A DNA stretch of 64,000 nucleotides from Streptomyces sp. NBC_01296 (GCF_035984415.1 NZ_CP130720.1:806001-870000), one strand, 5' to 3'. Shown: positions 52,384-60,774, numbered from the stretch's first letter. Notes: generated from the sequence alone by a model not told the origin. Made by a program: numbers and translations.

Positions 52384-53103
52384 ATGCGGACGGCGCGTCG
52401 CGGGCAGAGCTGCGGGGTGATCTCGCAACTCCTGTCCAAGTTCCGGCGCCCCGGCGCACTCGTCTTCTCGGCCGACTTCGACTCGACGTCCCGGTGGGTC
52501 GCCGGGCGGTCCTGGGCCTATCCCGACGGCGGCCCGGTCAATCCGGGCGACAGCAAACTCGATCATCTGACCGACGATCCCGCCTACAGCCGCACCGGGA
52601 CCTTCCGCGCCACCCGGCGGCCGGACGGCAACTGGGACACCGGTCTACTGACCACCGAGGGCAGCGACGAGGGGTTCCTGCTGCGCGCGGAGGACGTGCT
52701 GGAAGCCCGGGTCAGACTGCCGGAGGCGGTCGGCGCCTGGCCCGCGATCTGGACCTGGCGGGACGGCGGCCAGGAGGTCGACGTCTTCGAGTACCACCCC
52801 GACAACCCGGACCTGCTGGAACTCTCCAACCATGTGCGGGGCGGCGGATCGTTCTACTTCCGCGACGCCGCCGTACGGCCCGGCGCCTGGGTCGACCTCA
52901 AGGTCAAGTTCGGTGCGAACTCGGTCGTCTGGTGGGTCAACGGCACGCGCGCGTTCGCCGACCGCAGCGGGGTGGGCCGGCGCTGGCGGGCGTACGTCAT
53001 CGTGAACCTGTCGGTGAGCGCGGGCCGCTACCACCCGGCCCCCGACCCGGACGTCTCCGAGATGTCCTACGAGGTCTCGGAGCTCCGCGTGTACCGCTCC
53101 TAA
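52384..53103 (+). CDS. GH16-like (beta-glucanase fold) protein
   Basis: This is a 239-residue jelly-roll protein. The GH16 active-site signature EVDVFE (131-136; nucleophile Glu131, acid/base Glu136) lies in a GAWPAIWTWRDGG context. Strands FSADFDSTSRW, LLRAEDVLEARVRLPEAV and WVDLKVKFGANSVVWWVNG are typical. Unusually for the family there is no signal peptide. The start could also be GTG 52417. Its stop overlaps the opposing hemerythrin gene by three bases. The substrate is probably a beta-glucan, but this is not certain. Confidence 0.82.
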   Translation: MRTARRGQSCGVISQLLSKFRRPGALVFSADFDSTSRWVAGRSWAYPDGGPVNPGDSKLDHLTDDPAYSRTGTFRATRRPDGNWDTGLLTTEGSDEGFLLRAEDVLEARVRLPEAVGAWPAIWTWRDGGQEVDVFEYHPDNPDLLELSNHVRGGGSFYFRDAAVRPGAWVDLKVKFGANSVVWWVNGTRAFADRSGVGRRWRAYVIVNLSVSAGRYHPAPDPDVSEMSYEVSELRVYRS

Positions 53104-53780
53104 CCGTGCCCCACCGCCGCCGCCAGGCGCTCTTCCAGCCGTCGGAAGTTGCGCTCGCCGACGGCGCGCCAGATCACCCGGGGCGGCAGCGGCAGATGCG
53201 CCATGATCAGGATCTGCTCCCCCGGGTCCGTGTCCTTGAGGATCATCCCGAGGACGGTGAGTAGTTTTCTCTTGGGCACGGCGGCGCTGGCCGCGTCGCC
53301 GATCTCGTCCCACTCCGCCTGCGACACCACGCCCGGGACGAACGGCAGCGCCTCGCCCTCCTCCTGGTCGAAGTGTTCCTCGACGGCCTGCGACACCCGC
53401 TCGAACAGGGTGGCCAGCTCCTCTCCCCGGGCGCTCGCCCCGCCGGCCGTCCACGGCCCGAGCAGGGCGTCCGCCCGTCCGAGGTGGGCCGCCAGGTCGG
53501 CGTGCTGGCCCCGCATCCGCTTCCACAACTCGTCGTGCCCGGGCGCGCGTTCGGCGAGCTTGGGCCACAGCAGCCGGTCCTCGCCCTCGTGGTGGCGGCG
53601 CAGGGTGTCCAGCAGCAGCGCCAGCCGGTCGGCGACCAGCCTGACCTGCGCGCGGCTCCCGTGGCGCACCCCGCGCACCCGGCCCGCCGCCTCCCGGAAC
53701 TCGCGCCGGAACATCCGGTGGACCACCACCATGTCGTGCGTGGTGATCGGCTTTCCCTGGTTCTCCCTCGACGTCGACAT
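53100..53780 (-). CDS. Hemerythrin-like (HHE) domain protein
   Basis: This is a 226-residue protein from ATG 53780. Di-iron ligands fit the HHE pattern: THDMVVVHRMFRREF, LRRHHEGEDRLLWPKL, RGQHADLAAHL and VEEHFDQEEGEALPFV. The C-terminal ~75 residues (RKLLTVLGMILKDTDPGEQ) are a helical extension. Such proteins bind O2 or NO, or act in iron and redox sensing in the cytoplasm. It is convergent with the GH16-like gene. Confidence 0.88.
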   Translation of the reverse strand: MSTSRENQGKPITTHDMVVVHRMFRREFREAAGRVRGVRHGSRAQVRLVADRLALLLDTLRRHHEGEDRLLWPKLAERAPGHDELWKRMRGQHADLAAHLGRADALLGPWTAGGASARGEELATLFERVSQAVEEHFDQEEGEALPFVPGVVSQAEWDEIGDAASAAVPKRKLLTVLGMILKDTDPGEQILIMAHLPLPPRVIWRAVGERNFRRLEERLAAAVGHG

Positions 53781-53890
53781 CGCCCGTGCCCCCCGTCCTG
53801 GTGGGTGTACCGGGTCCCAGCGTGCGGGGCGGCCTGCCGTCTCCACCAGGGGCGCACGGCGGCGCTCCAGCGCCCCCGGGGGAGCCTGGT

Positions 53891-54652
53891 CTACGCCAGG
53901 GTGCGGACCCTCTGGTCGCGGAGGTCGTAGCGGGCGGCGACGACGGCCAGCTTGCCGGTGGCTATGCGGCGGGCGACGTCGGGTTCGGCGGCGAGCCGGC
54001 CGCGGGTGCGCCGGGCGTGCGCGTCGATGGTGGCGTCGATACGGGCGTCGCCGTGCTGGCCGTGGTCGATGGACGGCCGGATCTGGTCGGCGAGGTACTG
54101 GATGTGCGCGGGCAGCCTCTCGCCGGTCTCGTCGGCGTGGACGGCGGCGCCGACCGCCCCGCAGGACTGGTGGCCGAGGACGAGCACCAGCGGGATCTCC
54201 AGTTCCAGGACCCCGTACGCGATGCTGCCGAGCACGGCTTCGTCGAGCACCTCGCCCGCGGAGCGCACCGTCAGGAGGTCACCGAGCCCCTGGTCGAAGA
54301 CGAGCTCCGGCGGGACGCGGGAGTCGACGCAGCCGAGGACGATCGCGAAGGGGTGCTGGGCCCGGGTGAGTTGGACCCGTACGGACGGCGACTCGTGCGG
54401 GTGCTCCTGGCGGTACGTGCGCCAGCGCCGGTTCCCGGCGGCCAGCCGGCGCAGGGCCTCCTCCGGGGAGACGGGCCGCCCGGCGGCCTCCGGCGCGGCG
54501 GATGCAGGACCGGGAGCCGGAGCGGCGGAGGCGGGGAAGGCGGAACCGAGGGTGAGGACGGACCCCACGGCCGCCGAGCCCGCCACCGCGGCGCGGAGCA
54601 GGCCGCGACGGCTGGGCGAAGGGACGTCGGCTGTCTGCGTGTTCGAATACAT
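53891..54652 (-). CDS. Tat-exported beta-class carbonic anhydrase
   Basis: This is a 253-residue precursor. SPSRRGLLRA (12-21) is a twin-arginine signal followed by a hydrophobic stretch and an Ala-rich linker to about residue 57. The beta-carbonic anhydrase zinc set is complete: Cys108, the Asp110-x-Arg112 dyad, His161 and Cys164 (in GHQSCGAV). It interconverts CO2 and bicarbonate outside the membrane. Export of a beta-class enzyme is known but less common than cytoplasmic forms. Confidence 0.92.
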   Translation of the reverse strand: MYSNTQTADVPSPSRRGLLRAAVAGSAAVGSVLTLGSAFPASAAPAPGPASAAPEAAGRPVSPEEALRRLAAGNRRWRTYRQEHPHESPSVRVQLTRAQHPFAIVLGCVDSRVPPELVFDQGLGDLLTVRSAGEVLDEAVLGSIAYGVLELEIPLVLVLGHQSCGAVGAAVHADETGERLPAHIQYLADQIRPSIDHGQHGDARIDATIDAHARRTRGRLAAEPDVARRIATGKLAVVAARYDLRDQRVRTLA

Positions 54653-54820
54653 CGCGGGACCGTAACCCGGGGTCCGGGCCGCCCGGCCGGACGGGGGAAG
54701 GAATGGCGGGATGCCCGCCCGGATCCGGCCGAAACGAACCGCGCCGAGATGCACGTCTCATCCTGTGGACGAACGGGCCCCGACGGGGGCACCGCCCGCC
54801 CGGCGGCGACAATGGGCGCC

Positions 54821-55327
54821 ATGCGTATTCGAGCAGTGCACATCGATGAACTGCCCCTCCTCCAGGCCATCGAGAGGGCGGCCGGGGAGTGCTTCCGCGG
54901 CATCGGCATGCCGGAGATCGCCGACGACGAACCGCTGCCGCTCGACGAACTCGCCCGCTACCAGCGGGCCGGACTGGCCTGGGTCGCGGTCACGGAGGCC
55001 GATGCTCCGCTGGCCTACCTCATCGCCGACCGCATCGACGGGAACCTCCACATCGAGCAGGTCTCCGTGCATCCGGACGGGGCGCGCCGCCGTATCGGCC
55101 GGTCGCTGCTGGAACATCTGGCGGCCCGGGCGGCAGCCGACTCCATACCGGCACTGACCCTCACCACGTTCGAGGACGTTCCGTGGAACGCCCCGTACTA
55201 CGCCCGCTGCGGCTTCGAACGCGTCGCCGAGGGCGAGCTCAGCCCCGGCCTGAAGGACATCCGCGACCGCGAAGCGGAACACGGCCTGGACCGCTGGCCG
55301 CGGATCTGCATGCGCCGGGTCCTGTGA
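54821..55327 (+). CDS. GNAT-family acetyltransferase
   Basis: This is a 168-residue protein. The core has VHIDELPLLQAIERAAGECFRG, LAYLIADRIDGNLHIEQVSVHPDGARRRIGRSLLEHLA with the acetyl-CoA loop RRRIGRS (Q/RxxGxG/A type), and the late TFEDVPWNAPYYARCGFERV motif. It transfers acetyl to an amine; the substrate is unknown. ATG 54821 is used; ATG 54812 is possible. A GACAAT box lies 13 bases upstream. Confidence 0.9.
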   Translation: MRIRAVHIDELPLLQAIERAAGECFRGIGMPEIADDEPLPLDELARYQRAGLAWVAVTEADAPLAYLIADRIDGNLHIEQVSVHPDGARRRIGRSLLEHLAARAAADSIPALTLTTFEDVPWNAPYYARCGFERVAEGELSPGLKDIRDREAEHGLDRWPRICMRRVL

Positions 55328-55334
55328 CGCGCGG

Positions 55335-55379
55335 GACGGGGGTGGAGGTCCGCGGGTGCGCGGACCTCCTCACCCCGTC
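55335..55379. terminator. Convergent hairpin terminator
   Basis: GAGGTCCGCG (55345-55354) pairs with CGCGGACCTC (55359-55368). Flanking GACGGGGG/CACCCCGTC extends the stem. It lies between the acetyltransferase and the opposing SHOCT gene. Confidence 0.8.
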
Positions 55380-55404
55380 GCCCCTTGCGTCCCGGACGGC
55401 GCGG

Positions 55405-55704
55405 TCAGACGCGGCCGTCCTTGCCGTCGAGGCGGGTGCGGCCGAACTGTTCGTCCAGGACCGACAGCCGGCGCCAGTACTCGTCCTCGTCGATCTCGCC
55501 GGTGGCGAACCGGCGGCCCAGGATCGCGATCGGCGAGTTCTCGCCGTACGAGCCCCGGGTCGCGGCCCACGGTCCGCGCGGGCCGCGGCCACCGCGCCAC
55601 ACCGTACGGCGCAGGACCGTGACGACGCCGAAGACGACGGCCGCCCAGATCAGCGGGACGAACAGGATCCACGGGCCGGGCCCGTCGTACGCCAGGGTGT
55701 TCAT
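55405..55704 (-). CDS. SHOCT-domain small membrane protein
   Basis: This is a 99-residue protein. One helix (about 12-31, ILFVPLIWAAVVFGVVTVLR) is followed by a basic loop and a C-terminal SHOCT motif: PIAILGRRFATGEIDEDEYWRRLSVLDEQ (about 57-85). SHOCT motifs mediate oligomerisation or protein contacts. It is 129 bases upstream of the response regulator end, with separate promoter sequence between. Role unknown. Confidence 0.85.
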   Translation of the reverse strand: MNTLAYDGPGPWILFVPLIWAAVVFGVVTVLRRTVWRGGRGPRGPWAATRGSYGENSPIAILGRRFATGEIDEDEYWRRLSVLDEQFGRTRLDGKDGRV

Positions 55705-55803
55705 CTCGGTTCAGCTCCTCGGAAGGGGTTGTCGTGTCACTTCCGAGACTCGCTCCGGGAGGGGGCCCCGGTCGTCGTACGGCCGGCGGCAGTGCGCATA
55801 CGA

Positions 55804-55829
55804 CCGCGGGAGTAGCCCACCGCGGGAGT
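55804..55829. promoter_or_regulatory. Two direct half-sites CCGCGGGAGT
   Basis: CCGCGGGAGTA (55804-55814) and CCGCGGGAGTG (55820-55830) repeat the right half of the palindrome found upstream of the histidine kinase gene. They lie upstream of the SHOCT gene, which may therefore be a target of the response regulator. Confidence 0.5.
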
Positions 55830-55833
55830 GGCT

Positions 55834-56499
55834 TCAGCCCAGCCAGCCGGGCCGGACCAGCCCCGACTCGTACGCCAGCACCACCAGCTGGGCGCGGTCC
55901 CGGGCGCCGAGCTTGATCATGGTCCGGCTGACGTGCGTCTTCGCGGTCAGCGGGCTCACCACCAGTCGGCGGGCGATCTCCTCGTTGGACAGGCCCAGCC
56001 CCACCAGGGCCATCACCTCGCGCTCCCGCTCGGTCAGCCGGTCCAGCTCCCCCGCCGCCTCGGGAGCCTTCGACCGGGCCGCGAACTCCGCGATCAGCCG
56101 GCGCGTCACCCCGGGTGAGAGCAGCGCGTCGCCCGCCACCACGGCCCGTACGGCACGCAGGAGTTCCTCCGGTTCCGTGTCCTTGACCAGGAAGCCGGAC
56201 GCACCGGAGCGGATCGCCTCGAAGACGTACTCGTCGAGCTCGAAGGTGGTCAGCATGACCACCCTCACCGCGGAAAGCCCCGGGTCCCCCGTGATCGTTC
56301 GGGTGGCCGCCAGCCCGTCGAGCACCGGCATCCGGATGTCCATCAGGGCCACGTCCGGGCGCAGTTCGCGTGCCAGCCGCACGGCCTCGGCCCCGTCGGC
56401 GGCCTCGCCCGCCACCTCGATGTCCGGCTGCGCGTCGAGCAGCGCGCGGAAGCCGGCCCGTACCAGTGCCTGGTCGTCGGCGAGCAGTACGCGGATCAC
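55834..56499 (-). CDS. NarL/LuxR-type response regulator
   Basis: This is a 221-residue two-component regulator. The receiver has the acidic pocket LADDQ, phospho-acceptor Asp in ALMDIRMPVLDG (about residue 54), the switch Thr in MLTTF and Lys in FLVKD. A LuxR helix-turn-helix (about 150-210) reads LTEREREVMALVGLGLSNEEIARRLVVSPLTAKTHVSRTM. The GTG start at 56499 overlaps the kinase stop (GTGA). Confidence 0.95.
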   Translation of the reverse strand: MIRVLLADDQALVRAGFRALLDAQPDIEVAGEAADGAEAVRLARELRPDVALMDIRMPVLDGLAATRTITGDPGLSAVRVVMLTTFELDEYVFEAIRSGASGFLVKDTEPEELLRAVRAVVAGDALLSPGVTRRLIAEFAARSKAPEAAGELDRLTEREREVMALVGLGLSNEEIARRLVVSPLTAKTHVSRTMIKLGARDRAQLVVLAYESGLVRPGWLG

Positions 56500-57707
56500 T
56501 CCTGGTCCTCCCTCGATGCCGGGTTCCCCGGCGATCCCGTGTCCTCCAGCGAGAGCCGGGCCAGCACCCGGAAGCCGCCGTCCGCCCGGGGTCCGGCCTC
56601 GATGCTGCCGCCCTGCGCGGCGGCCCGCTCGCGCATCCCGATCAGGCCGGTGCCGCTGCCGCCGGCGTCGCCGCCGGTGGCGGGCCCGTCGTCGTCCACC
56701 CGCAGTTCCAGCGCGCCGGGCGGCCGGGTGATGCGGATCCTGGCGCTCCGGGAGCCCGAGTGGCGCACCACGTTGGTGAGCGCCTCCTGCAGGATCCGGA
56801 ACGCGGCGAGATCCGTGCCCGGCGACAGCCCCCGCCCCGCGGCCTCCCCCTCCACGGAGACGGTGAGCCCGGCCGCGGCCGCCTGGTCGACCAGTTCGGA
56901 GAGCCGGTCGAGTCCGGGGGCGGGCGTGCGGGGGGCCTCGCCGGGGGCGCGCAGGGTGTTCAGGACCTGCCGGACCTCGCCGAGGGCCTCCTTGCTGGCC
57001 GCCTTGATGGTGGTGAGCGCCGTACGGGCCTGCTCGGGGTCCGTGTCGAGCAGCGCCAGGCCCACGCCGGCCTGCACGTTGATCACGGAGATGCTGTGGG
57101 CCAGTACGTCGTGCAGCTCGCGGGCGATCCGCAGCCGCTCCTCGTCCACCCGGCGCCGTTCGGCGGCCTTCCGCTCGGCCCGGTCCCGGGCCCACTGCTC
57201 CCGTCGTACGCGGACCACCTCGGAGGCGGCGAGTACGGCGATCGCCCAGGCGGTGACACCGCCCTCGGTCCCCCACGGCGCCGGGCCGTCGCCGGGCGGG
57301 GGCAGCCAGCGGTACAGCCAGTGCCCGATGAGCAGATGGCCGGCCCACAGGGCTCCCACCGCGCCCCAGGCGGCGTAGCGGTGTCCGGCGACGACGGCGG
57401 CGAAGCAGGCCAGGGCGACGCTGATGAAGACGGGGCCGTACGGGTATCCGCCGGCGAGGTAGGCCAGCGTGACCGCGCAGACGCCGTAGAGGACGGGCAC
57501 CGGATACCGGTGCCGCAGGACCAGCAGGGCCGGCCCGAGGAGCAGCAGGAGCCGTCCGAGCGCGCCGACCGGCTCCCGGTCGGGCTGGAGGTGGTGGACC
57601 CATCCGGTGGCCGCCTGCGCGAACACGGCCACGAGGAGCGAGGACCGCCAGGGCAGCCGCCCGGCGCCCGCGCGCTCCGCCCAGTACACCCGCCGCCGCT
57701 CCGCCAT
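56496..57707 (-). CDS. Sensor histidine kinase (HisKA_3/NarX-type)
   Basis: This is a 403-residue membrane kinase. The N-terminal part has about five hydrophobic segments up to residue 165 with very short outside loops, so sensing is probably membrane-internal. The dimerisation/phospho-acceptor motif RLRIARELHDVLAHSISVINVQ has the H-box His. The ATPase domain shows FRILQEALTNVVRHSGS (N box), VDDDG and GTGLIGMRERAAAQGGS. It phosphorylates the response regulator encoded downstream in overlap. A perfect palindrome lies 58 bases upstream. Confidence 0.94.
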   Translation of the reverse strand: MAERRRVYWAERAGAGRLPWRSSLLVAVFAQAATGWVHHLQPDREPVGALGRLLLLLGPALLVLRHRYPVPVLYGVCAVTLAYLAGGYPYGPVFISVALACFAAVVAGHRYAAWGAVGALWAGHLLIGHWLYRWLPPPGDGPAPWGTEGGVTAWAIAVLAASEVVRVRREQWARDRAERKAAERRRVDEERLRIARELHDVLAHSISVINVQAGVGLALLDTDPEQARTALTTIKAASKEALGEVRQVLNTLRAPGEAPRTPAPGLDRLSELVDQAAAAGLTVSVEGEAAGRGLSPGTDLAAFRILQEALTNVVRHSGSRSARIRITRPPGALELRVDDDGPATGGDAGGSGTGLIGMRERAAAQGGSIEAGPRADGGFRVLARLSLEDTGSPGNPASREDQE

Positions 57708-57764
57708 GCGGCCACGCTAGACCGCCGCGACCGCCGTCGTCGTCCGCCGGGCGGGCCGATCGGG

Positions 57765-57784
57765 CGTACTCCCGCGGGAGTACG
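57765..57784. promoter_or_regulatory. Perfect 20-base palindrome upstream of the two-component operon
   Basis: CGTACTCCCG followed by CGGGAGTACG is perfectly self-complementary. It sits in the kinase promoter region, and its half-site recurs twice at 55804-55829. It is the probable binding site of the NarL-type regulator. Confidence 0.7.
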
Positions 57785-57819
57785 TGCGCCTCGTGCGGCC
57801 GGGCCCGGCGCCGATCCCG

Positions 57820-58692
57820 CTACCTCGCGCGCAGGGCGTCCACGGCGATGCGGGCGGTGGTGCCGATCACCGCGTCGGCCGCGGGGAGGGTGGCCGCGGG
57901 GTTGGCGGCCCGGGTGAAGACGGCGACGGCGTAGCGGCCGCCGTCGGGGTACTCGATGACGCCGACCTCGTTGCGTACGGTCGGCAGGCTGCCGGTCTTC
58001 CCGGCCACGTGGACGTCGTCGAAGGGGAATCCGGCGGCCATCCGGTGCGGCCACACCTGGAGTCCGAGCAGCCGTCGGATCGCGGCGCCGTGTTCGGGGA
58101 TGCAGGCCTCGTCGCGCCAGACGGCGCCGAGCAGCCGGGTCATGTCGCGGGGCGTGCTGCGGTTGCTGCGGGCCGGGTCGAGGGCGCGGAGCCGGGCGAG
58201 GACGTGCGGATCGGCGAGGGCCCGGGCGCCTGCGGGCCCCGCGTCCTCCCGGACCGTGGCGAAGAGCGAGCGGAAGGTGTGGACGGCGAGGGTACGGGTG
58301 AGGCCGAGCCGGGCGGTGGCCTCGTTGACGCCGTCGATGCCTATGCGCGCGAGGAGCAGGTCCGCGGCGGCGTTGTCGCTGACGGCCGTCATCAGGTACG
58401 CGGCGTCGCGCAGGGACATGCGCACGGGATCCAGCATCGCGGCCAGCCCGGTGGGGCCGGCGGTGCGGTCGCCCGGCGGGCACTCGACCTGTTCGCCGAG
58501 GTCCACCCGGCCGGCCGCGGCGTGCTGGTGGAGGGCGACGAGCAGGCAGAGCTTGTGCACGCTGGCGGTGACGACCTGCTGGTCCGCGCCGGCGTCGATC
58601 TCCGTACCGGAATCGATGTCGACGGCGTGCAGCCGGCCGGTGACGCCGGCTTCGGCGAAGGCTGCGCGAATACGGTGGAGGGTGTGGTTCAC
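57820..58692 (-). CDS. Class A beta-lactamase-fold serine hydrolase
   Basis: This is a 290-residue protein. SVHK (44-47; Ser44, Lys47), SDN (105-107) and KTG (232-234) define the class A/penicillin-recognising fold. The omega-loop ExxLN that supplies the deacylating Glu in class A enzymes is not found; the stretch before STPRDM reads LADPHVLARLRALDPARSN. No signal peptide is apparent with the GTG start at 58692, which overlaps the LysR stop. It may be a slow hydrolase, esterase or penicillin binder rather than a true resistance enzyme. Confidence 0.85.
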   Translation of the reverse strand: MNHTLHRIRAAFAEAGVTGRLHAVDIDSGTEIDAGADQQVVTASVHKLCLLVALHQHAAAGRVDLGEQVECPPGDRTAGPTGLAAMLDPVRMSLRDAAYLMTAVSDNAAADLLLARIGIDGVNEATARLGLTRTLAVHTFRSLFATVREDAGPAGARALADPHVLARLRALDPARSNRSTPRDMTRLLGAVWRDEACIPEHGAAIRRLLGLQVWPHRMAAGFPFDDVHVAGKTGSLPTVRNEVGVIEYPDGGRYAVAVFTRAANPAATLPAADAVIGTTARIAVDALRAR

Positions 58693-59657
58693 AGCCAGTA
58701 CTCCGCTGCCGGGCGCAGGTGGAGCGGCCGTGCGGGTACGTCGGCGGTCACCGCCGCAGTGTTCCACAGGGCGCGCGTGGTCGCTTCGGTGAAGGCGCCG
58801 ACGGCGGCGTCGCCGCGGCCCTGCGGCCAGGCGACGCTGTGGCGCCAGGCCAGCGGGGAGCCGGCGAGGGGCCGCCAGACGATGTCGTCGTGCGGGCCTT
58901 CGGCGTCGGCCGACCCGGTGTCGCGCGGGGCGAAGGCCACGGCGTTCGCGGAGAGGACGAGACCGCGGACGAAGCTGGGGCCGCGGCCCTGCCGGACGGC
59001 GGCGGGGGTGTAGCCGCCCCGGGCGCAGGTGTTGAGTACGTCGTCGTGCAGGGCGGGGGCCTCGGCGCGCGGGAAGAGGACCAGGCCGTATCCGGTGAGG
59101 GCGGCGAGGGGTACCTCGTCCAGCCCGGCGGCCGGGGCCTCGCGGGGCAGCAGCACGCCGAGTTCGCGGCGCAGGACCGGTCCGAGCTCCAGCCCGGCGA
59201 GGTCGCAGGGGTGCCGGACGAGCCCGACGTCCAGTTCGCGGGAGGCGAAGCGGGCCAGCTGCTCGGCGGTGGACAGCTCGTGCAGCTCCAGCTCCACGCC
59301 GGGGTGGTGCTGCCGGAAGGCGGCCAGGATCGCGGCGATGGCCTCGCCGGCGAGGTCGGGCGGCAGCGCGGCGCGCAGGAGTCCGCTCTCGCCGTCGCGG
59401 ATGCGGCGGGCGGTGGCGGCGAGGGCGTCGGCACGGGCGAGCAGCAAGCGGGCCTCCTCCAGCAGCACCGTGCCGGCCGCGGTGATCGTCACCTGGCGGC
59501 TGGTGCGTTCGAAGAGCCGTACGCCGAGCTCGCGCTCCAGGCGCTGGATGCGTTGGGACAGGGGTGGTTGGGCCATGCCGAGCAGCTCGGCGGCACGGCC
59601 GAAATGTCTTTCTTCTGCAACAGCCACGAAGCACTGCAGATGCCGGATCAGATCCAC
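58689..59657 (-). CDS. LysR-family transcriptional regulator
   Basis: This is a 322-residue protein. The N-terminal winged helix is LIRHLQCFVAVAEERHFGRAAELLGMAQPPLSQRIQRLERELGVRLFERTSRQVTIT, and the effector domain follows from about residue 90. GTG 59657 is chosen to give the normal LysR opening VDLIRHLQCF; a TTG nine bases earlier is less likely. The gene overlaps the beta-lactamase-fold gene by GTGA and is cotranscribed with it, resembling blaA-blaB type control in Streptomyces. A dyad upstream is its likely site. Confidence 0.92.
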   Translation of the reverse strand: MDLIRHLQCFVAVAEERHFGRAAELLGMAQPPLSQRIQRLERELGVRLFERTSRQVTITAAGTVLLEEARLLLARADALAATARRIRDGESGLLRAALPPDLAGEAIAAILAAFRQHHPGVELELHELSTAEQLARFASRELDVGLVRHPCDLAGLELGPVLRRELGVLLPREAPAAGLDEVPLAALTGYGLVLFPRAEAPALHDDVLNTCARGGYTPAAVRQGRGPSFVRGLVLSANAVAFAPRDTGSADAEGPHDDIVWRPLAGSPLAWRHSVAWPQGRGDAAVGAFTEATTRALWNTAAVTADVPARPLHLRPAAEYWL

Positions 59658-59677
59658 GACCGGCAACGATATCGGAG

Positions 59678-59698
59678 ATTGATCGATCCGAGATCAAT
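59678..59698. promoter_or_regulatory. LysR-box-like dyad
   Basis: ATTGATC (59678-59684) and GATCAAT (59692-59698) are inverted repeats with a 7-base spacer, 21 bases upstream of the LysR start. The AT content is far above the surroundings. It lies between the LysR gene and the divergent lipoprotein gene and could control both. Confidence 0.65.
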
Positions 59699-59742
59699 AT
59701 GGATCTTGGACGGAGACCGGGCGGCGGTGCTCTGCTCACGGC

Positions 59743-60774
59743 ATGCCCTCGAACTCCTCGCACTTCTCCACCTCATTGCCCGCCCCCCATCGCCCCCATC
59801 GCCCGCGGCGCGCCGCGCGCGCCGCCGCCCTGGCCCTCGGCCTCGCGCTGGCCGCCGCGCTCACCGGCTGCGCGGCGGACTCGCGGCCGCCCGCCGCGGC
59901 CGGGCCGACCGTGAGCATGAACGTGTCCGCCTCCGCCTCCGCCGTCGACAGCCGGGAGCGGCTGACCGTCGACGGCGGCACCCGTGAGTACCTGCTGCAC
60001 CGCCCCGCCGCGGGCGGCAGCGGACCCCGGCCGCTCCTCATCGCCTTCCACGGGCGCGGCGCCGACGCCGAGCACCTGCGGAAACAGAGCGGCCTGGACC
60101 GGGCCGCCGAGGCCCGCGGCATGCTCCTCGTCTACCCCGAGGCCCTGGGCAAGGCCTGGGGCGCCGGCGCCGCACCCAACAGCCGGCGGCCGGATCCGGA
60201 CGCCGATGTCCGGTTCACCGAGGCCCTGATCGCCGAGATGGTGCGCACCGGCCGGGCCGACCCGCACCGGGTCTACGTCGCCGGGTTCTCCAACGGCGGC
60301 TCCATGGCCCTGCGGATGGCCGCGCAGCGTCCGGACCTGGTCGCGGGCGCGGCCTCGGTGTCCGGTGAACTGCCCACCGGAGCCGCCGCCGTGAAGCCCA
60401 CCGGGCCGGTCCCCGTGCTGATCGTCTACGGGGCCGAGGACCCCGTACGGCCCTTGGCCGGCCTGCCCGATCCCGGGCCGGCCGCTCCCGGGGAGGAACC
60501 CATCACTGCGACCATGTCCGCCCGGGAGAGCGCCGAGGCATTCGCCACCGCAGCCGGGGCGGGCGGTCCGGCCGAGGAGGGCAAGCCCGGCTACGACTCC
60601 GTCACCTGGCAGCCCGGCCCCGCGGGGGCAGCCGTACGGCTGCTCGTCATGCACGGCGCGGGCCACACCTGGCCCGGCTCGGCCACCCCGCCGCCCGCGG
60701 GCTTCGGCTCCGTCAGCACCGCACTGGATGCGACCGGCACCCTGCTCGACTTCCTTTCCGCGCAGAAGCGTTGA
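59743..60774 (+). CDS. Poly(3-hydroxybutyrate) depolymerase-like lipoprotein esterase (LpqC type)
   Basis: This is a 343-residue precursor. The signal peptide ends in the lipobox LTGC (about residues 40-43), so it is a membrane-anchored lipoprotein. The alpha/beta hydrolase has LLIAFHGRGADAEHL, nucleophile elbow GFSNGGS, an acid in YGAEDPV and His in MHGAGHTWPGS, the order seen in PHB depolymerases and feruloyl esterases. It is followed, after a hairpin, by 3-hydroxybutyrate dehydrogenase, which favours a polyhydroxybutyrate or oligomer substrate. Confidence 0.87.
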   Translation: MPSNSSHFSTSLPAPHRPHRPRRAARAAALALGLALAAALTGCAADSRPPAAAGPTVSMNVSASASAVDSRERLTVDGGTREYLLHRPAAGGSGPRPLLIAFHGRGADAEHLRKQSGLDRAAEARGMLLVYPEALGKAWGAGAAPNSRRPDPDADVRFTEALIAEMVRTGRADPHRVYVAGFSNGGSMALRMAAQRPDLVAGAASVSGELPTGAAAVKPTGPVPVLIVYGAEDPVRPLAGLPDPGPAAPGEEPITATMSARESAEAFATAAGAGGPAEEGKPGYDSVTWQPGPAGAAVRLLVMHGAGHTWPGSATPPPAGFGSVSTALDATGTLLDFLSAQKR

